Program-made: the position numbers and the translations under genes | Notes under the pieces: model-generated | What the model saw: the letters and a program-made list of their open reading frames with translations, nothing else | What the model was told of the DNA's origin: nothing | The model's database searches: none | Origin: Spiroplasma chinense | GTDB lineage: Bacteria; Bacillota_I; Bacilli_A; Mycoplasmatales; Mycoplasmataceae | Assembly: GCF_008086545.1 (NCBI RefSeq) | Contig: NZ_CP043026.1 | Span: forward strand, 124,001-188,000 | Reading direction: 5' to 3' | DNA: 64,000 nucleotides | In this document: one piece after another, positions 55,545-64,000 of the stretch | Numbering within the stretch: the first letter of the stretch is position 1 | Layout: every line of letters starts with the position of its first letter

Positions 55545-57699
55545 ATATAACACAAGCTTCACAATCTAGGTTTTCACTATTTTCTAGAACCTCTTGACGG
55601 ATTCTTACGTAATAAATTGAAGCACATCCTTTTGAAAATGCTCTAATGTACGCTTTGTTTAAATCTCTAGTTGTTGCTGTATCTGTCATAAATAATGTTA
55701 ATGAAATTGCTTGATCAACATGTTGTTGAGCTGCAGCTACTATATCAATAATTGGATCTGGTCCAACTTCGTATGCACCTAAAGCATAGTAACCCATGTT
55801 ATCAAAATTAATTTTATAAGCTGGTACATAAATTCTTCCAAGCTTACCTTCTTTTCTCACTTCAACTGGTGAAACAACAGGTTGTAAACTTGGAGTACAA
55901 CTTGAAAGGTAACTTATTGAACCAGTTGGTGCAACTGCAAGTAAGTGTGAGTTTGCAAGACCAGTACTTTTAATTTCGTTTACTAATTCTATTCAATCAC
56001 TTCTTGTTGGTATGTTTACTTTATATTGTTCAAAAAGTTTTTTTACTTTATCAAGTTGTGGTGTTCATTTGTTTTCTTCACAGTTAGTATATTTTTCAAA
56101 GTAACTTCCATCTGCAAATTTAGATTCTTTAAAATTTTTAAACGTTCCAAATTTTTGTGATAATTTATTTGAAGCTTTAAATGAATGATAAGCCATTGTA
56201 TAAAAGAAAATATTTGTAAAGTCAATTGCTTCTTGTGAATTATAATAAATTTCATTTGTTGCTAAGAAACCGTGTAGGTTCATAGCACCAAGACCAACTG
56301 CGTGATTATTTTCATTTCCTTTTTTTATTGAAGGTGCACTTGAGATATTACTATTTCTTGAAACATGATCAAGAGATTTAATTGAATACTCAATTGCTTG
56401 TCCAAACTCTTCTCCAGCTTCCATCATTTTTGCAATGTTAACACTTCCTAAGTTACAACAAATATCTTCACCTGTTTTTGTGAAACTTAAGTCCTCATCA
56501 AATTCACTTGCTGTGCTAACTTGAACTATTTCGCTACACAAGTTACTCATAACTATTCTTCCAACGTTGCTGTGTGCATTTCTATTGTTAACAGTATCAT
56601 CAAATAATAAATATGGATAACCACTTTCAAAATGTAATTCAGCAATTGTTTGAAAAAGTTTTCTTGCACTTATAAAAGTTTTTTTAATATTTGGATTTGC
56701 TAAAAGATTTTCATATTCTTTAGTAATTGAAATATCAGATAAAGCTTTTTTGTATTCTCTTTGAACATCGTAAGGACTGAATAAAGCCATCTCTTTATTT
56801 TCTTTAGCTAGTTGGAAAGTAATATCGGGTACTACGATTCCTAAAGATAAAGATTTTATTCTTATTTTTTCATCAGCATTTTCTCTTTTGGTATCAAGGA
56901 AAGTCATAATGTCTGGGTGATGTGCATTTAAGTAAACAGCACCAGCTCCTTGTCGTTGTCCAAGTTGGTTTGCATATGAAAATGAGTCTTCTAAGATTTT
57001 CATAATAGGTACAACTCCAGTTGCTTGGTTTTGAATGTTTTTTATTGGAGCTCCAAACTCACGTATGTTAGTAAGAGAAAGAGCAACTCCTCCTCCACGT
57101 TTAGAAAGTTGAAGAGAAGTTGTTACAGCTCTTCCGATTGATTCCATGTTATCTTCAACCCTTAAAAGATAACAAGAAATATATTCTCCTCTTTGTTTTT
57201 TACCAGCATTTAAAAATGTTGGAGTTGCAGGTTGGAATCTACCAAGCATTATTTCTTTTAAAATATTTTTAGCTTCATTAAAATCTGATCCAGCTAAAAA
57301 CAATGCATTCATAATTGCTCTTTGTTCATAATCTTCTAAATAAAATTTATTATCAAAAGACTTTAAACCATACGCTGTATAAAATTTTAACGCACCCATA
57401 AAACTTGGTCATTGTCTTTTAAATGAATAAGCATAGTTTGTTAATTCTTCTATTTGTTGAATTGTGTATCTTTCGATAACTTCTTTTTCGTAGTATTGAT
57501 TTTCCACTAGGTAATCAATTCTTTCTTTAACAGAATTAAAAGTCATAGTGTTTGGTTTAATATGATTTTCTAAATATGAAATAGCTGCATCAATATCATA
57601 TTTAAAATTGTCACCACCTTTTTCTAACATTTTACTTTTTGCATTTAAAGCAATGTACTCATCACTTTCGTTACCAAAAAGTTTATTTGTTTTACTCAT
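55543..57699 (-). CDS. nrdE: Ribonucleotide reductase class I, alpha subunit
   Basis: Reduces ribonucleoside diphosphates to deoxy forms. 718 residues. [12 protein letters not shown]..., the N-terminal catalytic-chain region, [15 protein letters not shown] (redox Cys), [11 protein letters not shown] and the mobile C-terminal Cys pair in LDCEACVI, reduced by glutaredoxin/thioredoxin-like proteins. No N-terminal ATP-cone. Last in nrdF-nrdI-nrdE. Start ATG 57699 after a GAGGAGG-type site. Trps are mostly TGA. Confidence 0.95.
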
Positions 57700-57712
57700 T
57701 ATTTTTTCCTCC

Positions 57713-58159
57713 TCAAAAATTTTCTATTATTTCATTTAAAGTTTCTACATCATGTTTGGTTCCTAAAAGTTCAAACTGATATAGTAAAGGTACATTTAAT
57801 TTTTTTGAAATTATAGGACCTGCAATAGCAAAAGTGTCTCCAAAGTTTGTGTTACCTGAAGCCACAACACCTTTGCAATGATCTCTATTTTCTTTTTTGT
57901 TTAAAAAATTTATTACTTGTCTTGGAACGGCACCTTTAGTATCAGTACCACCCCCTGCATAAGTAGGGGTAATTAAAATGAAATCTCTATTAAGTTCGAT
58001 TTCTTCTTTTAAGTTAATTGGTATTCTACAATTATCTACTCCAAGTTTTTCTACAAAACGATGAGTGTTGTTTGAAAAGGAAGAAAAATATACAACATAT
58101 TTTTCTCCAGTCGGTTTTGAAAAATTTTCTTTTGAAACTAGCTTAACGTTATCGTGCAT
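57713..58159 (-). CDS. nrdI: Flavodoxin-like protein NrdI
   Basis: 148 residues. Binds FMN and supplies the oxidant for NrdF activation. Flavodoxin pattern YFSSFSNNTHRFVEKL, TPTYAGGGTDTKGAVPRQVINFL and GNTNFGDTFA. The start at ATG 58159 overlaps the nrdF stop (TAATG); an extended frame to 58171 has no ribosome site. In the VPK-type R2 systems this protein is needed to make the DOPA radical. Confidence 0.92.
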   Translation of the reverse strand: MHDNVKLVSKENFSKPTGEKYVVYFSSFSNNTHRFVEKLGVDNCRIPINLKEEIELNRDFILITPTYAGGGTDTKGAVPRQVINFLNKKENRDHCKGVVASGNTNFGDTFAIAGPIISKKLNVPLLYQFELLGTKHDVETLNEIIENF

Positions 58160-59181
58160 TAAAAGTCTCAATCCTCATCTTCAGTTTCTTCACTTACACC
58201 CATGATGTATGAAGAACCATTTCCTGAGAAAAAGTCATGATTCTCATCTGCTCTTGCAGATAATTGTGTAAATATTTCTGGTTCAATTCTAGTTTCTTCT
58301 TCACTGAAAGGTGAATCGTATCCCAAGTTTTGTAAAAACTTTCCTGCATTATATAAACTGAAGCGAATTGCATCTTCTGCAATATCAAATCCCTCATAAA
58401 GTTCATATAGATATTTTTTTTCTAAATCAATAAGTTTATAAAGTAAGTCAAAAACAAATTCTTTCATTTCAATTTGTTTTTCCTTTGAAAGTTTTTCAAC
58501 TTTTCTTTGGTATTTGTAACCACTGTAATAATTATGTATAACTTTATCTCTTAGAATTAATCTTATGATGTCTGAAGTGTTAGGCATTTTAGCTCTTGCA
58601 GATAAATAAAATGGTAAGTAGAAACCACCATATAATAAAAATCCTGGCATAAGTGCTGCTGCAACTTTTGATTTTAAAGGATCGTCTCCTTTGTAGTAAG
58701 GAATTAATATTTGTGCTCTTTCTTGTAAAGATTCAGAGTTAATTACTCACTCATGTGCTTCTTCTATTTGTTCGCTTGAACAAAGAGTTGAAAAAATTGT
58801 TCCATAACTTCTTGCATGAACTGCAACCATGAAAGCGAAGTTAGTGTAAATAACTTGTTCGTGATCTGTAAGTGAATGTTCAACTTGAGCTACATCCCCA
58901 ACAGTAGCTTGTATAGTATCTAGTAAAGTAAGTCCTGTAAAAGTACGTGTAATTAGTTGTTGTCATTTTTCATCTAATGTTTTTCAAGATGTAATATCAT
59001 TTGAAACGGGTATTTTTTCTGGTAGCCAAAAGTTTTGTACTACTCTATTTCAAACTTCTAAATCTTTTTCATCATTTAAAACATTTCAGTTTACTGAACG
59101 CATTTTGCCCTTGAAATTATTTTTTGCATATTCTATTGGTGAAACAGATTCTTTGTAATATTTATTGTCGTTTGTTGCCAT
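58159..59181 (-). CDS. nrdF: Ribonucleotide reductase R2, metal-free (VPK) type
   Basis: 340 residues. R2 fold with LTLLDTIQATVGD; C-terminus EDEDWDF docks to NrdE (Trp from TGA). Of the six metal-ligand positions, three are changed: Val119 in FMVAVHARSYG, Pro179 in LMPGFLLYGGFY and Lys213 in LRDKVIHNYY. Asp88, His122 and His216 are kept. Tyr126 is present. This is the VPK set of class Ie R2 proteins, which use a DOPA radical without metal, described in Mesoplasma florum and other Mollicutes. Start ATG 59181 after TAGGAGAAAAAACAATA. Confidence 0.96.
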
Positions 59182-59611
59182 TATTGTTTTTTCTCCTATC
59201 TTTAAAATTTAAAACTGAGAGTCAAAAAAAGATAGACATGTTATATTGTTTGTTTGGTTATATAGTTTTAAATTATACTTTCTTTTTTTCGTCACTCTAA
59301 GTTGTAGTTTTATACTACATTACAAAAAAACAATTTCAATGATTTATGAAGATTAAAATTAATTCAAAAATAAATTTCAATTTTATTTTTCTTACAAGTT
59401 AGATTTATCAATGCTTGTTGCAAAAGTTGCTGTTAAATAACTTTAATGATCACAAATTTACGGCTTATTTTGCCAAAAAATTGAAATTTTTTTTGAACTA
59501 AAAGACTAGGAATTTTTTTTATAGTTTGGTAAAGTATATTGCTAAAACTTTTTATTAACTATATTGCATTAGTTATTCGATTTCTCTATTATTAAGTAAA
59601 AGGAATAAGAC
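59182..59611. promoter_or_regulatory. Divergent promoter region, nrdFIE / recD2
   Basis: Over 400 bases without a gene. For nrdF on the minus strand, TATAAT is at 59272-59277 with TTAGAG at 59295-59300 (17 bases), leaving a leader of about 85 bases. Palindrome GTAGTTTTATACTAC (59304-59318) lies next to the -35. For recD2, TTGCTA (59539-59544) and TATATT (59560-59565) are candidates. No aptamer recognised in the nrd leader. Confidence 0.45.
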
Positions 59612-61885
59612 ATGAAAAAAATTGTAAAAGGAAAATTAGAAAATTTAAATGAAGCTAAATGAGAATTGGGCTGTGTTTTTGAAGGTCAAAAACAAAAAGA
59701 GTGAGTTTCTTGTGATAAAAATTATTTTTCAAACCATTTAGAATATTTAAAAACTATAGCAAACGAATTTGTAGTGTTTAGTATTGAACAAAACAAAGAA
59801 GGTAAAGAAATAAAATCAGTAACACAAGAGAGTGAATTTGAAGATGCTAAGTTAAACTCGTTTTTGGAATGCGTAACTTATAATAAAAAGTTTGAAAGTC
59901 TGTTTGATTTTATGGACTCATATAAAATGGAATATGATAAAAGTAAAAGCAATGAAAGTTTTTTGGTTTGGTTGATGAAAAATAAAATTAAACACACTTA
60001 TTCAAAAACTTTGGTTGAAAATTTAATTTATTTGCAAAATAAAAATATAGATCTTAAATTACTTTATGAGATGTTTCCTGTTATTGAAAATGCAAGTAGA
60101 AGTTTTGAAGAAAAAGACTTTTATTTACAAACAGTGATAGATTTTCTTAAAAAACAAACAATGTTTCTTTTTTGAGAAGGATTAAGTGATGACATTTCAA
60201 ACCTATTACAAGCAATAGGTTTCGAAGTAGAAGAACCTGTTATCATAGCAATTATATTAACATCACAATTAATAAATGAGTGTGAATCATTGGGACACGT
60301 TTTTTTAAGCAGAGAACAATTTTTAGACTTATATTTAAAAACTTTCCCTATGGAAAAGTTTGATGAGGTAATTGAACAAATTATTGAAAAAGATCTGTTG
60401 TATATAGATGATGAATTTAATTGTTATTCAAAATTATATTTTGGATATGAAAGCAAACTTGTTAATAGAATAAAGATCTATAAAGAACAAGAAGGGTATT
60501 ATAACGATTATTTGGACTCTAAATCTGCTAAAGATTATGAAGAACTTTTTACTAAAAAATTTAATGATGAGCAAATTGAAGCTATTGATAATTTTTTAAA
60601 AAATAGGATTTCAATAATTAGTGGTGGAGCTGGAACAGGTAAAACAGAATTAATAAAAACAATTTTAGACATTTTTAATTTTGAATATCCAAGAGAAAAA
60701 ATGTCAGTAAGCGCTTTTTCTGCAATGGCCAAAAATAACATTTCGGATAGAGTGGAAGATTATCTAGTTAAATCAAAAACTGATTTTAATACAATTCATA
60801 AGTTACTTGATTGAAAAGGTTTAAAACCAAAAGTTTTAAAAGGGGAAGGTTATTTAAATTACAAATTGTATATCATTGATGAAGCGTCGATGATAGATGT
60901 TAGAATGTATCAATATTTATTCGAAGCAATAGGAAACAATTTTGTAAGATTAGTGATAATAGGTGATAAGAATCAATTACCAGCAATTGGTGCTGGTAAT
61001 GTTTTTGAAGACCTTATAGAGTCAAAAATTTTTAAAACTACAGTTTTAAAAATCAATAATAGACAAAATAATAACAGTGACATATTAAGGTTAGCAAACT
61101 ATATTTTAGATGAAAGTAAAAAAACAAAAGAAGAAGTTGTTCAATTTTTATCAGATTTAAACCCAGAAGAAGTTGAGTTTTTCTATCCAACAAATTACTT
61201 AGAGGTTATAAATAGATGTGAGTTAGAATACATAAAAGAAGATAATTGAAAAAATCCTGATGAAAAGTTATTTCAAATAGTGGCTAATGTTAATGAAGTT
61301 GAAACCGATGCTTTATTTTCAACAAAAGCGTTGAATTTTTATTTAGAAAATAGAATAGTGAAAGAAAGAATTGAAAACAGCGCTTTTGGAAAAGAAAGCA
61401 GAATATTACTAACCAATAACGTTAGTAAATTTATAAGCAAGCTTTCTTTTGAATTAACAAATGGGCAAATTGGAATAGTTGAAAAAGTGGGTCCAATTAT
61501 TGGTGATAATAATAATGCTATTGCAGAGTTTGATTTTAATTTTTCGAATAAAAAGTTTTTTGGAATATTAAAAAAAGACCAAAAAGTTTATTTAAATCAT
61601 CAAAATAAATGTAAAGTTTCTCTACAAAGTGCTTATGCATTGACTACTCATAAATTACAAGGTGCTGAATTTGAAACGATAATGTATTGTCCTTCTCAAG
61701 GACATGAAAAAAGAAGCAACTTTCATTCAAAAAGAATGGTTTATACTGCAATAACAAGAGCTAGACAAAAACTGATAATTTCGGGAGATAGAGATGGGTT
61801 TATAAATCAAATATGTACCCCGTATGTTAGAGGGAATTCTAAATTTTTAGAATTGTTAAACAAAATTAAATCAGGATCAAAATAG
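59612..61885 (+). CDS. recD2: RecD2-type DNA helicase
   Basis: 757 residues, superfamily 1B 5'-3' helicase. The N-terminal 320 residues hold OB and helical parts. ATPase core: Walker A SGGAGTGKTE (about 337-346, Lys344), DEASMID (Walker B), GDKNQLPAIGAGNV, NNRQNN, and HKLQGAEFETIMYCPS and YTAITRARQKLIISG in the C-terminal half. No RecB or RecC gene is visible. RecD2 enzymes act in mismatch repair and replication-fork processing. ATG follows AAAAGGAATAAGAC. Confidence 0.9.
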
Positions 61886-61961
61886 ATAATTGTTTTATTT
61901 TGCCTGTTTAAGTTGAAAAAAAATGAGAATAAAATAAAATATTATTATTACGGAGGTAATT

Positions 61962-62654
61962 ATGATTTGTAAGAAATTGAAAACGCCTCCTGTTCTATAC
62001 AGTGTAATGGCAACTATAATTATAATTTTTTCAATAATTGAGATTTTATCTAGATTTTATTTTAGTGTTATGTTTTGCAATTTACTTGGCTTTGTAAGGT
62101 TTTGTATAGGTTTTGCATTTATTTTAACCACATTCATTTTAATAACTATTACATTCTTTGAATATAAAAAAGGTTTGAAAGAAAAATTAAGCTACAATTT
62201 AAGTTTAATAACTGCTGCCAAAAGATTGGTACACATTTTTAAAATATTGGTTCTATCATCAACTATGTTGATCTTGTTGGGGTTTACAAACGTTAACTCA
62301 GCTAATGTTTCTCCAAAATCTGCCACTTGAGGCACAGGACTTGGAATGCTTATAGTTTCTGGATGTATTTGAATAATTGCTTTAATGACAACAATTCATA
62401 TAAATTTCAATTGAGCAAATATTAATTTAAACTCTGAAAATAAGCACATGGTAGGACAAATAATGAACAATTATTTAAGAACTATTATTTTCAGAGTTAG
62501 AAGTTGAAGATTGAAAATTATTGAAATTGTTCATAATAATGCGCTTACTGTCTATATGTGTGGAAAAAATAAGATAATTGAAGAAAAAGTAAACTGAAAT
62601 ATAACCCAAGAACTTTTGGTCGTTGAAAAGAAAAATAATCCACCAAAACAATAG
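61962..62654 (+). CDS. Four-TM membrane protein
   Basis: 230 residues. Hydrophobic segments near 12-33, 36-66, 90-113 and 125-145, then a polar cytosolic tail of about 80 residues. No family recognised. ATG 61962 follows ACGGAGGTAATT. It needs TGA as Trp at several positions. The terminator at 62746 follows after about 90 bases. Confidence 0.75.
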
Positions 62655-62744
62655 TTTTTTTGCGAACAAATCTTAGCAGGCTATATAAAAAAGAAAACTA
62701 TTTATAATAATACATGGACTTAACAAGCAAAACAGACAACCTTA

Positions 62745-62786
62745 AAGAGACCTAAAATATCTTATGATATCAGGTTTCTTTTTTTG
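62745..62786 (+). terminator. Terminator
   Basis: AGAGACCTAAAATATC pairs with GATATCAGGTTTCT, with slight imperfection, followed by a T run. Confidence 0.75.
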
Positions 62787-62882
62787 TAAAAAGGTTTTCA
62801 AAATTTAAAAACTATTAAATTTAAACACATATTGGTTGCAATTTGTTTTTAATAACTTAAAATTAGATTAAAGGGAGTAAAT

Positions 62883-63590
62883 ATGAATTGATTAAAAAAG
62901 TTTAAAATTAGAGATAAATTTATACCATTATTGATTTGTTTGTTTTTTACAAATACAGTAATTAACTCAATAGGTTTGGCAACTCTTTTAAGAATTCCAA
63001 ATTATATGGTATTTATTGTTACACCAGCTATTTGAGTTGGATTTTTTGCTATAGTCTTTGCATATTTACTATTAAAATTTAAGCGTTTATTAAAAATCGT
63101 AAAAATAAGCGATGTTAAAGATGCTAATAATAGAAAGATCATAATTGAAGGACAAATAATTAGTGAACTTTTAACTGTTTTTATGTTATTTGTACCAATT
63201 GTAACTATTTATTTCTTAAGTGTTGTTAAAGTGTCACAACAAATGCAGTATCAAGATTTTTATGTTTCTGTTGTAGTTTTATTTTTATCATTAAACCTTT
63301 TAATGGTTTTAGGTTTAATTGCTACAGTATACTACATTTCTTTAAAAGGTAAATTTAAGTTGTGTGATGATAGTTACTTTGTAATGAGATTTACAAGTAT
63401 TTATGAAGAATTAGTAAATTTTGATTTCTCAATTTCAGATGAAAAAGAAATCGAAGAATCATTTGAAGAATTTACAACAGTGTATATGATGACAAAAAAC
63501 GTAATTATTGAAGAAGCTGTTAGTTTAATTAATTTTGAATATTGAAAAACATTTAAAAAGGCAAATGTACCACCAGAAGTTTTAATTTAA
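62883..63590 (+). CDS. Four-TM membrane protein with acidic tail
   Basis: 235 residues. Membrane segments near 14-33, 42-63, 100-118 and 127-150, followed by a cytosolic tail with the acidic stretch SDEKEIEESFEEF. Similar size and layout to the gene at 61962, though without clear identity. ATG 62883 follows AAAGGGAGTAAAT. Function unknown. Confidence 0.75.
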
Positions 63591-63699
63591 CTTTTGTTTA
63601 GGTGCCATATTATAAAATATCCTTTAAATCTAATCCCTTTGAAGGTTATTTACATACTCAATTAAACTTTAAATAAGATTTTCAACTTATAATAAAAAA

Positions 63700-63760
63700 T
63701 ACACACAATAATTTTGATAAAAATACTTTATTAATACACACATAACAAAAATACACACAC
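63700..63760. repeat. Three TACACACA repeats
   Basis: Copies start at 63700, 63735 and 63752, i.e. 35 and 17 bases apart, each preceded by A/T-rich sequence; a degenerate fourth (AATACATAA) follows. Could be protein-binding sites; not DnaA boxes. Confidence 0.4.
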
Positions 63761-63802
63761 TCAAAATACATAAAAAAATCATTAAACCTAAACTTAAGAT
63801 CT

Positions 63803-63833
63803 AAAAAACTTGCTTTTCCTAGGCAAGTTTTTT
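63803..63833 (+). terminator. Terminator-like hairpin
   Basis: AAAAAACTTGC / GCAAGTTTTTT stem with a 9-base loop. It lies 210 bases past the last stop, so it may end the transcript of 62883. Confidence 0.6.
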
Positions 63834-63992
63834 AAAATGAAAATTATTTTTATATTTTAAAATAATTTTTATACCTCTTTAAATCAATGTTAATGGGGAA
63901 AAAAAATAATAGCCATAAAATTGCAATATTAATAGACTTGATTTTTAAGAGTTATTCCCTTATTATAAGAAAGACATTTGGGGGTAACTATA

Positions 63993-64000
63993 GTGAAAAG
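63993..64000 (+). CDS. Start of a gene running off the window
   Basis: GTGAAAAG at the very end follows GGGGGTAACTATA, a plausible ribosome site at correct spacing. Only the first codons (V/M-K) are inside the window, so nothing can be said of its product. Confidence 0.3.

Larger units (their letters stand above)
63591..63992. other. Gene-free, AT-rich region
   Basis: About 400 bases. Besides three TACACACA copies (63700, 63735, 63752) and the terminator at 63803, only a possible promoter near 63942-63970 for the gene at the end is visible. No RNA gene recognised. Confidence 0.5.

Noticed and set aside
58194-58406. Minus-strand 70-residue frame inside nrdF
   Set aside because: It is a shadow in another frame; nrdF motifs cover the same bases completely.
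59182-59400. 2'-deoxyguanosine riboswitch in the nrd leader
   Set aside because: In M. florum a 2'-dG switch is linked to reductase genes, so the leader was examined, but none of the conserved junction sequences (such as TCTAC and CTATG) are present.
63700-63790. Replication origin
   Set aside because: The repeated motif is not a DnaA box, and no dnaA or dnaN gene is near. The AT-rich region alone is not evidence.

Overview
The window is a low-GC stretch of a Mollicutes genome that reads UGA as tryptophan: most genes can only be translated full length if TGA codes for Trp. The gene set (glucose PTS, lactate dehydrogenase, GatCAB, many short MKKLL-type lipoproteins), a purine-type riboswitch with Mesoplasma-like loops and a ribonucleotide reductase small subunit of the metal-free 'VPK' type point to the Entomoplasmatales (Mesoplasma, Entomoplasma or Spiroplasma). 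Species is not resolved. No mobile elements, CRISPR arrays, rRNA or tRNA genes were seen; the only stable RNA gene is tmRNA.

Layout. 1-3.5 kb: ptsG glucose permease, a small membrane protein and ldh. 3.6-8.4 kb: a membrane-anchored J-domain protein, two tandem 251-residue membrane paralogues on the minus strand and a surface protein made of Ig-like repeats. 8.5-13.6 kb: tmRNA, a degenerate GGDEF/EAL-like membrane protein, mgtE, trmB and a converging small membrane gene. 13.7-20 kb: a guanine-type riboswitch followed by a BMP-family lipoprotein, a double ATPase and two permeases, together a likely nucleoside/purine importer; the first permease carries a very long coiled-coil tail. 20-29.5 kb: three small membrane paralogues, deoD, tsaD, a MurR/RpiR regulator, manA, an alpha/beta hydrolase, asnS, a glycosyltransferase and an RDD protein. 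29.5-33.6 kb: pcrA, two lipoprotein-like genes (one decayed), ptsH and a small membrane gene. 33.7-39.2 kb: two back-to-back ABC exporter cassettes, each ATPase plus large permease. 39.3-41.7 kb: ptsI and crr. 41.8-50.3 kb: CPBP protease-like protein, RluA-type pseudouridine synthase, flippase-like protein, a coiled-coil repeat protein, a divergent HxlR regulator/CxC protein pair, glpF, a glycerophosphodiesterase and a large unknown membrane protein. 50.3-55.5 kb: ligA-gatC-gatA-gatB operon. 55.5-59.2 kb: nrdF-nrdI-nrdE on the minus strand. 59.6-64 kb: recD2, two membrane proteins and the first codons of another gene.

How it fits together. Glucose enters through PtsG, phosphorylated by PtsI, HPr and Crr, all encoded here, and glycolysis ends at Ldh. 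Purine import (BMP operon under a guanine-type riboswitch), DeoD phosphorolysis and NrdFIE reduction form a nucleotide salvage axis. GlpF and the glycerophosphodiesterase supply glycerol. PcrA, RecD2 and LigA are DNA repair/replication functions; tmRNA, TsaD, TrmB, GatCAB and AsnS serve translation. The most interesting items are the VPK-type NrdF, the guanine-type riboswitch, the coiled-coil permease, the catalytically dead EAL protein, the duplicated ABC exporter and the HxlR/CxC divergent pair.
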